This document shows positions 1 through 8,242 of a stretch of 39,681 nucleotides of DNA, in pieces (the stretch's first letter is position 1; each line of letters starts with the position of its first letter). This DNA is from Candidatus Omnitrophota bacterium (GTDB lineage: Bacteria; Omnitrophota; Gorgyraeia; Zapsychrales; Fredricksoniimonadaceae), in NCBI GenBank assembly GCA_015233165.1, contig JADFYF010000012.1:1-39681 (forward strand), written 5' to 3'. The notes below the pieces were generated by a model. That model had not been told where the DNA came from. It worked only from the letters and a program-made list of their open reading frames with translations, and searched no databases. Both the position numbers and the translations under genes were made by a program.

Positions 1-1
1 A

Positions 2-1297
2 TCTGTTGCTGGTTTATCGCCAATGATGAATGCTCCCAAAACAATAAAGGTGACGCAAAGACATATCACAGGATTAGAACTTGTATCTCAGGGGAATAGA
101 TCGGAATCTTTTCAACACCCCTTAAGTCTTTCCGATGCGGCGATGTTGACGGGGGTGCTTAGTGGATTGAGACAGTGGATTACTGGGTGGTTAATAGCAT
201 TAAGATTAAGCCTCCCCAAGGTTGGGAACCTTGTGAATGAGAATCCGTATTTGGATTTGGAGTATTCGAAAGATGTTCCAGTTGCTGCGTTAAGGCTTAA
301 GGATCCTAAAATAGAATCAATTTTACGTTCTTACGATAAAATAATTAAATCTATGCAAGGAGTCCGAAGGGAGGAGTTAAATAGAATTAATTCGAAGGTT
401 CTTATGGAACGCATAGATCATATTGCCTCTCTTCAACGAGCTCCTGATGAAGAGTTTCTTGCAAGGATTAGAGAAATTCTTTCTTCTTTACCACAGCAAC
501 AATTAGATGGGCATGATCAGGCGATGTCGTCGATGTATAGTTATGTTAAACCTGCTTTATCGACGCTGACTATTCTAGCAGTGTTAGCTTTAGGAGGGGT
601 TAAGTTGTCTAGTTTAAGAAATGAAGAGGTTGGGTACCAACAACAGTTTCGATTGATCAAGGCAAGCAATCAATTGAGTGCATATGAAGAAGATGCTATT
701 AATGCGTTTATTAGAAAGCCGGCGAGTAAAACTATTAAAGAATTTCAATTTAACGATACTAATTTATCTGCTTATCGAAACCGACGAGATTCACAGGAGT
801 ATATCGCAAACTTTGAAGCCCTAGGAAATGCGTTAATTCGAGGAGAAAATGTCACTCAATTATTATCACTCTGGAGTGAGGGAGAGTTTAAAAATGCATC
901 TGACGCAATGGGTGGGGATAAGGCTTTTAGAGATGCTTTTTTAAGGGGTGGTGGAAAACCAACAGAGGATTCTCTTCGTAAAGCTATAGCAAGTTCTCCT
1001 GATACAGGATTGAGTGATTTTTTTAGATCGTTTTTACCATCCAATCAAGGTGTGAAGAGTCCAGTCAAATCGGATAAATCTTCAGAGCTCGGTGGTATCG
1101 ACTTTAATGCGGCTAATTTGAATCTGCAAATTAAGCGTGATGGCAAGGGTATTCCGCTTCCGATTTCTCAGCAGAATCTGGAGAATATCAAATTAGATGG
1201 GTTGACTCCTGTCATCCTGGATATCAAACCTGCCATGGAAGTGCCTCTGTTAGCTGAGCTGCGAGGTGGTTCTAAGGAGTCGTTGGCTAAGGTTTAG
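2..1297 (+). CDS. C-terminal part of a giant Omnitrophota-type secreted protein (5' end outside window)
   Basis: The reading frame is open to the left edge, so the Met codons near position 23 need not be the start; what is visible is the last ~430 residues. The tail carries a block with GIDFNAANLNLQIKRDGKG, PLPISQQ and DGLTPVILDIKPA, which I recognise as the recurring C-terminal module of very large secreted proteins in Omnitrophota genomes. One hydrophobic stretch (about nt 540-610, ALSTLTILAVLALGG) could span a membrane. The rest is charged and mostly helical-looking, with no enzymatic motif that I can name. The gene starting at 37610 appears to show the N-terminal half of the same family. 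Function unknown; family membership is from memory and moderately certain. Confidence 0.6.
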   Translation, partial: SVAGLSPMMNAPKTIKVTQRHITGLELVSQGNRSESFQHPLSLSDAAMLTGVLSGLRQWITGWLIALRLSLPKVGNLVNENPYLDLEYSKDVPVAALRLKDPKIESILRSYDKIIKSMQGVRREELNRINSKVLMERIDHIASLQRAPDEEFLARIREILSSLPQQQLDGHDQAMSSMYSYVKPALSTLTILAVLALGGVKLSSLRNEEVGYQQQFRLIKASNQLSAYEEDAINAFIRKPASKTIKEFQFNDTNLSAYRNRRDSQEYIANFEALGNALIRGENVTQLLSLWSEGEFKNASDAMGGDKAFRDAFLRGGGKPTEDSLRKAIASSPDTGLSDFFRSFLPSNQGVKSPVKSDKSSELGGIDFNAANLNLQIKRDGKGIPLPISQQNLENIKLDGLTPVILDIKPAMEVPLLAELRGGSKESLAKV

Positions 1298-1324
1298 AGA
1301 TGGATTTGAGATTTAAACTCAACC

Positions 1325-1353
1325 TTGCTAGATAAGGCGATGCGTGTTATATT
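1325..1353 (+). promoter_or_regulatory. Predicted sigma70-type promoter of the DUF433 gene, leaderless
   Basis: A TTGCTA box (1325-1330) is separated by 17 nt from TATATT (1348-1353). The ATG of the downstream gene lies only 6 nt after the -10 box, so transcription would start at or next to the start codon. No Shine-Dalgarno sequence is present, which agrees with a leaderless message. Prediction only. Confidence 0.45.
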
Positions 1354-1359
1354 TTCATC

Positions 1360-1569
1360 ATGAAGTCTAAAGCCATATCCTCAGATTTAAGAATTTTAGG
1401 AGGCACTCCGGTTTTTAAAGGTACACGGGTGCCTATGCAGACTCTTATTGATTATCTCGAGTCTGGTGAATCCATTGAAGATTTTTTAGAAGGGTTCCCC
1501 TCTGTTTCCAGAGAACAAGTCATCACCTTCCTCGAAGAAGCTAAGGAGAAGTTTCTTGCCAAAGTTTAA
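1360..1569 (+). CDS. DUF433 domain protein (antitoxin-like, orphan)
   Basis: This 69-residue protein matches the DUF433 pattern along its whole length: GGTPVFKGTRVPMQTLIDYL followed by an acidic helix (ESIEDFLEGFP) and a helical end (REQVITFLEEAK). DUF433 proteins are winged-helix-like DNA-binding proteins, often the antitoxin of a pair with a PIN-like DUF5615 toxin gene directly downstream. No such toxin follows here: the next 68 bases are non-coding and then tex begins. It is therefore an orphan, possibly a solitary regulator or the remnant of a toxin-antitoxin pair. The ATG sits 6 nt after a good -10 box and has no ribosome binding site. Confidence 0.8.
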   Translation: MKSKAISSDLRILGGTPVFKGTRVPMQTLIDYLESGESIEDFLEGFPSVSREQVITFLEEAKEKFLAKV

Positions 1570-1637
1570 GATTTCTGTACCCCTCGCAAAACCTGTTGTA
1601 GGTCAAGCCACGTATATTCGATAAAGGTCTAATCATT

Positions 1638-3920
1638 ATGAATAATCCCTTGCACATTGTTAAAGTGTCTCAAGAATTAAAACTCCGCGAAAAACAGGTT
1701 GTTTCCGTTGCTGTCCTTTTAGATGAGGGAAGCACGGTTCCTTTCATTGCTCGTTACCGCAAAGAAAATACCGACGGGTTAGATGAAGTTGCTATCACGG
1801 CTATTCGTGACCGCTTAGAGCAGATGAAAGAATTAGATGAGCGTCGCGGGGTTGTTCTTGAGACGATTCATAAGCAAGGCAAGCTCACCGATGAATTAAA
1901 GGCGAAGGTTGAAGCGGCTCAGACGATGACGGTGTTGGAAGATTTGTATCTGCCTTATAAGCCTAAGCGTCGGACCCGTGCCACCATTGCCAAGGAACGT
2001 GGACTTGAACCTTTGGCTCAGATGATCTTTGAACAGAAGGATGGCGTTGATCCTCGTAAGGAGGCAGAAGCTTACGTTAGCGAGGAGAAACAGGTCAAGA
2101 GTGTGGATGAAGCATTAGCCGGTGCCCGGGATATTATTGCTGAGTGGATTAATGAAGATGCGCCGGCTCGCGCCAAGATTCGTCAATTTTATTTGGAACA
2201 GGCCCTCTTTGATTCCAAGGTCATTAAGGCGAAGGAAGAAGAGGGGGTCAAGTTTAAGGATTACTATGATTGGCAGGAATCTGTCAAGACGGCTCCGTCG
2301 CATCGTGTATTGGCTATGCGTCGTGGAGAAAAGGAAGAAGTGTTAACCCTGCGTGTGCGGGTGGAAGAAGAGACGGCGATTGCTCTTTTAGAGGAGATTT
2401 TTGTTAAAGCTGATAATCTTTCTGCGTCTCAGGTTCAGATGGCGGTGGAAGATGGGTTCAAGCGTCTGTTGGCCATGTCGATGGAAACAGAGATTCGTCT
2501 TTTGACCAAGCAAAAAGCTGACGAGGAAGCGATCAGGGTATTTGTTGAGAATTTGCGTCAGCTTCTGATGGCCGCTCCCTTGGGACAGAAGAATGTGCTG
2601 GCGGTGGATCCCGGGTTTCGTACAGGGGCTAAGGTGGTTTGCTTAACGGCTCAAGGGAAGCTGGTTCATAATACGGTTATTTATGTCACACACAGTGACG
2701 ATCAGAAGGAACAGGCAGCAGCAACGATCAAGAAGCTTTGTGCTCTGTTTAATATTGAATGCATCGCCATCGGAAACGGTACGGCCAGTCGTGAGACGGA
2801 ACAGTTTATTCGCAGTCTGAAACTTCCTAATATTCAGGTGGTTATGGTTAATGAAAGTGGAGCCTCCATTTATTCAGCGTCGGATGTGGCTCGTCAGGAG
2901 TTTCCGGATCATGATGTCACGGTTCGTGGGGCAGTCTCGATTGGTCGTCGATTACAAGATCCTTTGGCGGAGCTGGTGAAGATTGATCCTAAATCTATTG
3001 GCGTCGGTCAGTATCAGCACGACGTGGATCAGAATCTTCTAAAGAAGAGTCTCGACGATGTCGTCATTAGTTGCGTTAACCAGGTGGGTGTGGAAGTTAA
3101 CTCTGCAAGTAAAGAACTTCTCATGTATGTATCAGGTGTCGGACCTGCTTTAGCTAAGGCGATTGTGGAATACCGTAACGAACACGATGCCTTTGCTTCT
3201 CGTGAAGATTTTAAGAAGGTTCCTCGATTATCTGCCAAGATTTTCGAGCAGGCGGCTGGGTTCTTGCGCGTTCGTGGGGGATCTAATCCTTTGGATTCAA
3301 GTGCCGTTCACCCTGAGAGCTATTGGGTCGTCGATCAGATGGCCAAGGATTTGGGACTTCAGGTTAAAACCTTACTCGACGATGAGAAGGCGCGTAAACA
3401 GATCCAAGCTTCTAAATATGTCAGTGACAAGATTGGTCTTCCAACCTTGGTGGATATCATCAATGAATTGGCTAAACCCGGTCGAGATCCTCGTGCGATG
3501 TTTGATCCTGTTCAGTTTAAAGACGATGTTCAGGGGATGGACGATTTAAAGTCGGGGATGAAATTACCTGGGATTGTCACCAACGTGACTAAATTTGGGG
3601 CCTTCGTCGATATTGGTGTGCATCAGGATGGTTTAGTTCATATTAGCGAAATTTCGGATCGCTTTATCAGTGATCCTTCCGAGATTATCAAGGTGGGGCA
3701 GAAGGTCGAGGTGACGGTGATTGAAGTGGACCTGGCTCGTAAGCGCATCTCGTTGTCGATGCGTTCCAAGCCCCGTGATCCTTCTGTGGCGGGGGCTTCA
3801 AAACCAATGACCTTACCTGGAAAACCATCATCCCCAGCAGCTGTTTCCTCGTCTGGGAAAGTGGTCATTAATAGCGTTTTTGATGCACCGAAGAAAAGAA
3901 AACCGCTTTACGATTTCTAA
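1638..3920 (+). CDS. tex: Tex family RNA-binding transcription accessory protein
   Basis: At 760 residues this is the normal length for Tex, a conserved cytoplasmic nucleic-acid-binding protein linked to transcription. Domains in order: the N-terminal Tex helical region, including VPFIARYRKENTDGLDE near residue 35; the YqgF/RNase H-like domain from about residue 320 (VLAVDPGFRTGAK); helix-hairpin-helix segments around residue 494 (VSGVGPALAKAIVEYR); and a C-terminal S1 RNA-binding domain at roughly 641-712 (GIVTNVTKFGAFVDIGVHQDG). A basic, Ser/Pro-rich tail ends the protein. The ATG is preceded by AAAGG about 9 nt upstream. All domains look intact. Confidence 0.96.
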   Translation: MNNPLHIVKVSQELKLREKQVVSVAVLLDEGSTVPFIARYRKENTDGLDEVAITAIRDRLEQMKELDERRGVVLETIHKQGKLTDELKAKVEAAQTMTVLEDLYLPYKPKRRTRATIAKERGLEPLAQMIFEQKDGVDPRKEAEAYVSEEKQVKSVDEALAGARDIIAEWINEDAPARAKIRQFYLEQALFDSKVIKAKEEEGVKFKDYYDWQESVKTAPSHRVLAMRRGEKEEVLTLRVRVEEETAIALLEEIFVKADNLSASQVQMAVEDGFKRLLAMSMETEIRLLTKQKADEEAIRVFVENLRQLLMAAPLGQKNVLAVDPGFRTGAKVVCLTAQGKLVHNTVIYVTHSDDQKEQAAATIKKLCALFNIECIAIGNGTASRETEQFIRSLKLPNIQVVMVNESGASIYSASDVARQEFPDHDVTVRGAVSIGRRLQDPLAELVKIDPKSIGVGQYQHDVDQNLLKKSLDDVVISCVNQVGVEVNSASKELLMYVSGVGPALAKAIVEYRNEHDAFASREDFKKVPRLSAKIFEQAAGFLRVRGGSNPLDSSAVHPESYWVVDQMAKDLGLQVKTLLDDEKARKQIQASKYVSDKIGLPTLVDIINELAKPGRDPRAMFDPVQFKDDVQGMDDLKSGMKLPGIVTNVTKFGAFVDIGVHQDGLVHISEISDRFISDPSEIIKVGQKVEVTVIEVDLARKRISLSMRSKPRDPSVAGASKPMTLPGKPSSPAAVSSSGKVVINSVFDAPKKRKPLYDF

Positions 3921-3935
3921 TTTCTAGGGCATAAT
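3907..3935 (+). promoter_or_regulatory. Possible promoter inside the 3' end of tex
   Basis: TTTACG (3907-3912), a 17 nt spacer and CATAAT (3930-3935) lie 9 nt before the ATG of the epimerase gene and overlap the tex stop codon. As with the DUF433 gene, this would give an almost leaderless message. The boxes are imperfect, so it is a weak prediction. Confidence 0.3.
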
Positions 3936-3944
3936 GACGTCCTT

Positions 3945-4841
3945 ATGAGAATTGCAATCTCCGGTGTTAATGGTTTGGTAGGTTCTACCCTCAAGGCCTT
4001 TTTTCTTGATCGAAGCGATGAGGTTTCTGAGATCTGTCGTCACAAGGGTACAAGTCATTCTTCAAAGATATATTACGATTTTAAAGAAAACACGATTGAT
4101 ACGGGGGCGCTCGAGGGGCATGATGTTATTATTCATTTAGCTGGAGCTAATATTAGCGACCAGAAATGGACAGATGCTTATAAGAAAGAGATTTTAGAAA
4201 GCAGGGTTCTAAGCACCAAGCTGCTCGTCAAAGCCATTAAGGAAATGAATCGTCGTCCCAAGGTTTTTATGTGTGCTTCAGCGGTGGGATATTACGGTCA
4301 GCACGATCCGTCCATCCCTTTTCATGAGAAATCTCCTAATGGGGATGGATTTTTGGCAAAGGTTTGTCAGGAGTGGGAGCAGGCTTGTGCAGAGTTGCCG
4401 CTTTTGGGTCTGCGTGTCATCCACCTGCGTTTTGGGATGATCTTAAGTAAAAAGGGTGGGGCCATGGCTAAAATGCTTCCTGCTTTTTCTATGGGTTTGG
4501 GCGGACGCTTAGGTTCTGGCGAACAGATGATGAGCTGGATTGCGTTAGAGGAGATTCCTCGTATTGTCGATTATGTGATGACGAATGATCAAATCAGAGG
4601 CCCGGTTAATTGTGTGACACCTCATCCGGTGACCAATGCTGAGTTTACCAAGATTCTAGGTGAAGTGATTCATCGTCCGACGGTGTTTTCTGTTCCTGGG
4701 TTTATGGTGAAAGCGTTGTACGGGCAGATGGGGCAGGAGCTGTTGTTAGAAGGAGTTCGGGTGATTCCTAAGGTCCTTCTGGAGTCTGGATACAAATTTC
4801 AATATGGACATTTAAAACAAACGTTAGAACAGGTGCTCTAA
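3945..4841 (+). CDS. TIGR01777 family NAD(P)-dependent epimerase (YfcH-like SDR)
   Basis: The protein begins with a Rossmann nucleotide-binding motif, ISGVNGLVGS (G7-x2-G10-x2-G13), typical of extended short-chain dehydrogenases. Family-specific segments follow: VIIHLAGANISDQKW, SRVLSTKLLVKAI, ASAVGYYG with the YG variant of the active-site Tyr region, and LRFGMILSKKGGAM. The C-terminal third fits the DUF1731 module (NAEFTKILGEVIHRP). At 298 residues it has full length. The family is often mislabelled as cell division inhibitor SulA; its true substrate is unknown. It ends 4 nt before dnaX, suggesting co-transcription with dnaX and recR. Confidence 0.9.
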   Translation: MRIAISGVNGLVGSTLKAFFLDRSDEVSEICRHKGTSHSSKIYYDFKENTIDTGALEGHDVIIHLAGANISDQKWTDAYKKEILESRVLSTKLLVKAIKEMNRRPKVFMCASAVGYYGQHDPSIPFHEKSPNGDGFLAKVCQEWEQACAELPLLGLRVIHLRFGMILSKKGGAMAKMLPAFSMGLGGRLGSGEQMMSWIALEEIPRIVDYVMTNDQIRGPVNCVTPHPVTNAEFTKILGEVIHRPTVFSVPGFMVKALYGQMGQELLLEGVRVIPKVLLESGYKFQYGHLKQTLEQVL

Positions 4842-4845
4842 AATC

Positions 4846-6519
4846 ATGTCTTATTTAGTTTTAGCCCGTAAATATCGTCCACAAAGTTTTGATGAGCTTC
4901 AGGGGCAGGAGCATATCATCAAGATTTTTAAACAAGCCATTGAAGCGAATCGTATTGCTCATGCCTTTTTGTTTTGTGGTCCTCGAGGGATCGGAAAAAC
5001 ATCCTGTGCCCGTATTCTGGCGAAGTCGCTGAATTGCGAGAAAGGCCCAACACTTCAACCCTGCGGCACCTGTTTTGCCTGCCAGGAAATTGCTAAGGGA
5101 AACAGCTTCGATGTCATCGAGATCGACGGTGCGTCTAACCGCGGGATAGATGAGATCCGCGCTCTTCGTGAGAATGTCAAGTTTGCCCCCAGTTACGGCC
5201 GTTATAAGATTTATATTGTCGACGAAGTTCATATGCTGACCACCGAAGCGTTTAACGCGCTTTTAAAGACCCTAGAAGAGCCACCACCGCATGTTGTTTT
5301 TATTTTCGCTACGACGGAAGCCAATAAGGTTCCGGCTACTATTCTGTCTCGTTGTCAGCGTTTTGATTTCAAACGGATCTCTCTGGAGACGATCAGTCAT
5401 AATCTGAAAGAGATTAGTCAGAAGGAAGGCGTTAAGATTCAAGACGAAGCGTTATTTGCCATTGCCAAGGCTGCTGGCGGCAGTATGCGGGATGCTCTTG
5501 GGATTTTAGATCAGCTTAGCGCCTTGGGACAAAAAGGGGTGGAAGCCTCTGACGTGTTCTCGATGCTGGGGATTGTGGAGATGGAATACCTTTTTGCCTT
5601 GACGGATGCTCTGGTGGATAAGGATTGCGTGCAGGCGATGATTGTTTTGAATCAGATCATTGATGCTGGTAAGGATTTAAAGCAGTTGGGTAAGGATGTC
5701 ACCGAACATTTTAGGCATATGATGATTGCTAAGATTGGCGGAGCCGCGTTGAATAATCTGATTGATTATCCCAAGAACGTGAAGGAACGTCTGGCGTCTC
5801 AGGCGAATCGAACCACTGTTGGGGCTATTCTTAAAGCGATTGAATTGTTGATTCAGGCCCAGGAAACGTCTCGGGTGATGGAAACCATGCGGATGCCTTT
5901 GGAAGTGGCTTTTGCCAGAATGACCTTAGCACCTGTGCCGAGCACTTCATTAGTTTCTACCTCAGCTCCTGTTGCTGCAGCGTCGATGGCTCCTGCAGCA
6001 GTGAGAGCGGTTACGCCTTCTCCTGTTCCGTCATCGGTAACATCAAGTTATAAACCTTCCATTCAAGCTCCTAAAGCTGTTTCTGTTGTTGAGTCTAAAG
6101 AGCAAGAGAAGGTTCTTTCCATGGTGGCGGAGGGAACAGATCTGACGTTATCCTACATTCAACAGCAATGGCATGCTTTAACGCATGCTGTCTCCGAGAA
6201 GAAAATGTCTCTGGCTACCTATATGCAGGAAGCAGCAGCTGTTTCCTATAATGACGGCAATTTGGTGATTGGGTTTGCTAAGGAACACAATTTTGCCAAA
6301 GATAGTATGGCCGGTAAGGATAATGCTGCCTTAGTAGAAAAGATTTTTTCCCAGAAATTAGGCAGGTCCATTTATATTACGATTCGGCTTCTCGACGAGG
6401 CTGTTGCTAAAGAGGCTCAGCCCATTGTTCAGGATGCGATTGAAATGTTTGGCGGTAAGGTGATCAACGAATGGCATAATGAAGTCAAACCACCCGAAAG
6501 ACGTAATCCCAACGCGTAA
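4846..6519 (+). CDS. dnaX: DNA polymerase III subunit gamma/tau
   Basis: This is the clamp-loader ATPase of the replicative polymerase. Visible are Walker A GPRGIGKTS (45-53), the four zinc-binding cysteines C64, C73, C76 and C79, Walker B IVDEVH (124-129) and the SRC arginine-finger motif (168-170). After the three clamp-loader domains comes an Ala/Pro/Ser/Val-rich linker (about residues 360-420) and a C-terminal tau-like region. The length of 557 residues is ordinary. Only 4 nt separate it from the epimerase gene upstream and 9 nt from recR downstream. The small ybaB/ebfC gene that commonly sits between dnaX and recR is absent here. Confidence 0.97.
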   Translation: MSYLVLARKYRPQSFDELQGQEHIIKIFKQAIEANRIAHAFLFCGPRGIGKTSCARILAKSLNCEKGPTLQPCGTCFACQEIAKGNSFDVIEIDGASNRGIDEIRALRENVKFAPSYGRYKIYIVDEVHMLTTEAFNALLKTLEEPPPHVVFIFATTEANKVPATILSRCQRFDFKRISLETISHNLKEISQKEGVKIQDEALFAIAKAAGGSMRDALGILDQLSALGQKGVEASDVFSMLGIVEMEYLFALTDALVDKDCVQAMIVLNQIIDAGKDLKQLGKDVTEHFRHMMIAKIGGAALNNLIDYPKNVKERLASQANRTTVGAILKAIELLIQAQETSRVMETMRMPLEVAFARMTLAPVPSTSLVSTSAPVAAASMAPAAVRAVTPSPVPSSVTSSYKPSIQAPKAVSVVESKEQEKVLSMVAEGTDLTLSYIQQQWHALTHAVSEKKMSLATYMQEAAAVSYNDGNLVIGFAKEHNFAKDSMAGKDNAALVEKIFSQKLGRSIYITIRLLDEAVAKEAQPIVQDAIEMFGGKVINEWHNEVKPPERRNPNA

Positions 6520-6528
6520 ATATCATCC

Positions 6529-7128
6529 ATGTATCCCAAATTAATAGAAAAACTGTTAGAACAATTATGCAAGCTCCCCGGTGTGGGACGCCGTAGCGCT
6601 GAGAGAATTGTTTTCTGGCTTTTAAGTAAAAGTACCGAGGAGGTCAGAGAATTAGCGAATGCCATGATTCTTCTTAAAGAAGGAATGCGTTTTTGCAAAT
6701 CCTGTAACAATTTAAGCGAGCAGGAATTATGTTTGGTCTGCGCCGATGCTAATCGTGACCGTAAGATGGTTTGCGTCGTGGAAAGCCCTAAGGATCTTTT
6801 GGCGATTGAACGAACAGGTAGCTATCGCGGTCTTTATTATGTGCTTCTGGGAAATATCTCTCCGTCGGAAGGACGCGGACCTGACGATTTAAATCTTCCT
6901 AAACTTTTAAGCCGTATCAAGGAGGAGGAGATTGCTGAAGTGGTGATCGCCACCGATCCTGACGCTGAAGGCGAGATGACGGCGCTGCATATTGGTAAGG
7001 TTTTAAAGGGAAGTCCGATCAAGGTGAGTCGTATTGGTCTAGGAATACCTATGGGATCCGCCGTTGAGTATGTGGATATTTCAACGCTAACGATGTCCCT
7101 AAATTCTCGCAGACCGGTTGACATCTAA
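6529..7128 (+). CDS. recR: Recombination protein RecR
   Basis: RecR acts with RecF and RecO to load RecA at gaps. The 199-residue protein is full length. It has an N-terminal helix-hairpin-helix (LCKLPGVGRRSAERI), a C4 zinc finger (C56, C59, C68, C71), a Toprim domain starting at VCVVESPKDLLAIERTG and the conserved GRGPDDL loop. In the Toprim domain the common RecR wording ATNPTVEGE is replaced by ATDPDAEGE, closer to topoisomerase-type Toprim motifs, with the acidic residues kept. It follows dnaX by 9 nt; the ATG has no clear Shine-Dalgarno sequence. Confidence 0.97.
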   Translation: MYPKLIEKLLEQLCKLPGVGRRSAERIVFWLLSKSTEEVRELANAMILLKEGMRFCKSCNNLSEQELCLVCADANRDRKMVCVVESPKDLLAIERTGSYRGLYYVLLGNISPSEGRGPDDLNLPKLLSRIKEEEIAEVVIATDPDAEGEMTALHIGKVLKGSPIKVSRIGLGIPMGSAVEYVDISTLTMSLNSRRPVDI

Positions 7129-7183
7129 AGTTTTTTAAGTATAATATCGAAATCAATTTTGAAGCAAGCTCTTAAATAATAGA

Positions 7184-7207
7184 TATTCTCCTGTAGCTCA
7201 GTTGGTA
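7184..7207 (+). repeat. Duplicated 5' part of tRNA-Asn (24 bp direct repeat, copy 1)
   Basis: These 24 bases are identical to 7472-7495, which contain the last 3 bases before the tRNA-Asn gene and its first 21 bases (acceptor strand and most of the D arm). After this copy the sequence departs into a G/C-rich palindrome (CCTGCCGGCAGG, 7212-7223), so this is only a tRNA fragment. With the real tRNA it brackets the GIY-YIG gene, like a target duplication. Confidence 0.9.
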
Positions 7208-7241
7208 CCTGCCTGCCGGCAGGGAGCGGCAAGCAACGGAT

Positions 7242-7484
7242 ATGTTTTATGTTTATGTTCTTCAAAGTATCAAAGATGATTCGCAGTATATAGGCTTGTC
7301 ACAAGACCCTGCTAAAAGATTGAAAGAACATAATCAAGGCGATTCAAAATATACAAAAGGTCATAGACCTTATAAGTTAATATATCAAGAATTTTGTGAA
7401 ACCAGACAGGAAGCACGCGTTAAAGAAAAGTTTTATAAGTCTGGTGTTGGTCGTGAAAAGTTGAAAAACATTATTCTCCTGTAG
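7242..7484 (+). CDS. GIY-YIG nuclease domain protein, C terminus encoded by the tRNA gene
   Basis: This 80-residue single-domain protein has the GIY-YIG pattern as FYVYVLQS followed by YIGLSQDPAKRLKEHN, then the basic and acidic residues of the fold (TKGHRPYKLIYQEF, EARVKEKFYK). Relatives are UvrC-type and homing-type endonucleases; small stand-alone copies are common next to tRNA genes. Its last residues (ILL) and its TAG stop codon are read from the first bases of tRNA-Asn, overlapping the tRNA by 10 nt. It is bracketed by a 24 bp direct repeat of the tRNA 5' end. There is no clear ribosome binding site upstream (the 5' flank is a palindrome). Nuclease activity is inferred from the fold. 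Confidence 0.85.
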   Translation: MFYVYVLQSIKDDSQYIGLSQDPAKRLKEHNQGDSKYTKGHRPYKLIYQEFCETRQEARVKEKFYKSGVGREKLKNIILL

Positions 7485-7550
7485 CTCAGTTGGTAGAGCG
7501 GCACGCTGTTAACGTGCATGTCCGAGGTTCGAGCCCTCGCGGGGGAGCCA
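7475..7550 (+). tRNA. tRNA-Asn (anticodon GTT)
   Basis: A full cloverleaf can be drawn by eye: acceptor TCTCCTG pairing with CGGGGGA, D arm GCTC/GAGC, anticodon stem GCACG/CGTGC with loop CTGTTAA (anticodon GTT at 7508-7510), variable loop ATGTC and T arm CGAGG/CCTCG with TTCGAGC. Discriminator G and an encoded CCA end the gene. A strong terminator follows 8 nt later. Confidence 0.97.
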
Positions 7551-7557
7551 ATATGAT

Positions 7558-7594
7558 GTCAGCCACAGTAGCAATGCTGTGGCTGACTTTTTTT
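7558..7594 (+). terminator. Rho-independent terminator of tRNA-Asn
   Basis: A perfect 11 bp stem (GTCAGCCACAG pairing with CTGTGGCTGAC) with an 8 nt loop is followed directly by seven T residues. Confidence 0.95.
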
Positions 7595-7699
7595 ATAGAC
7601 GTAAGTGTTGTAAAAGCTGGAGCCAGAAGGGTTAGCTTCAATCCTGCCAAATCAGTATCAATTAAGGTGGAGCCCCCAGTTGGTCGAAATATTAAAAGA

Positions 7700-7739
7700 G
7701 AGGAATTTAGCCCATCAATGGGCTAGGTTCCTCGTTTTT
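7700..7739 (+). terminator. Second terminator-like hairpin
   Basis: GAGGAA plus TAGCCCA pair with TGGGCTA plus TTCCTC around a 4 nt loop, with a small internal bulge; five T residues follow one base after the stem. No gene directly upstream explains it, so it may be left over from a lost gene. Confidence 0.6.
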
Positions 7740-7925
7740 ATTTGTATTAAGGGGGTAGGTTAGACTCCGCAAAATTCTTTTAGGTTTTTCTAGCCCCCCC
7801 CCTACCGTGGCTTTCTCGGAGTTGGACGTAATTTTGAAATCTTCTCATGCTAGAAACCATTAACCATTCTAAGAAGAAAATGATATATTATTTCATTAAT
7901 TCTAGAAGATAATCCTACACAAAAT

Positions 7926-8163
7926 ATGACAAAAATTACTGTATCAAAATTAATTAGCTCTAGCGAATCAACGACCATTGAATGGAAACCGTCGCTGTCG
8001 CAAATTCACGAAATCATTGAGAGTATCACAGCTTTTGCTAATACTGAAGGCGGATGCTTGTTTGTTGGGGTGTCAAAGTACGGTGAGATTGGTGGTGTTC
8101 AAATTGGTAAAGGTACAGTTGAAGATTTGGTTAACCGTATCGCTCAACACACTGATCCAAGAA
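7926..8163 (+). pseudogene. AlbA_2 (Schlafen-type) domain protein, truncated by IS insertion
   Basis: The first 79 residues are a good AlbA_2 domain: ESTTIEWKPSLSQIHEIIES, ITAFANTEGGCLFVGVS and GTVEDLVNRIAQHTDPRI. Such domains form the N-terminal part of larger proteins that bind nucleic acid, sometimes as regulators or defence proteins. The frame runs into the left end of an IS3-type element at 8164 and stops inside it (last residues LTPPQ come from the IS). I could not find the missing part on the other side of the element at 8823, so the 3' part of the gene is lost. Confidence 0.75.
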
Positions 8164-8242
8164 TTCTGACCCCACCCCAATAATTAAAGCCATTTGCATG
8201 TAGAGTTTCCTGGGGTAAACTAACCCAACAAGGAGGCTTCAC

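Larger units (their letters stand above)
7184..7495 (+). mobile_element. Putative mini-element: GIY-YIG gene inserted in tRNA-Asn
   Basis: A 24 bp perfect direct repeat (7184-7207 and 7472-7495) made of tRNA-Asn 5' sequence encloses only a palindrome and a GIY-YIG nuclease gene. The simplest reading is that the nuclease gene entered the tRNA and rebuilt the intact tRNA on its downstream side, leaving the 5' fragment upstream. That it moves, and by what mechanism, is inference. Confidence 0.5.
7551..7925. other. Gene-free stretch after tRNA-Asn
   Basis: Besides two terminator hairpins (7558-7594 and 7700-7739) I see no gene here. The stretch 7596-7690 and the C-run near 7793-7801 have no recognisable coding or RNA content. 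It looks like decayed sequence at the start of the accessory island. Confidence 0.5.

Noticed and set aside
4861-5232. 123-codon open frame on the minus strand opposite dnaX
   Set aside because: It is fully opposite a conserved gene and shows no domain; the plus strand reading explains the sequence.
7490-7726. 78-codon open frame starting inside tRNA-Asn
   Set aside because: It runs through the tRNA, its terminator and non-coding sequence, has no ribosome binding site and no recognisable domain.
7751-7804. G-run and C-run as a large stem-loop
   Set aside because: GGGGGTAGG and CCCCCTACC are mirror images in order, not complements, so they do not form a continuous stem.
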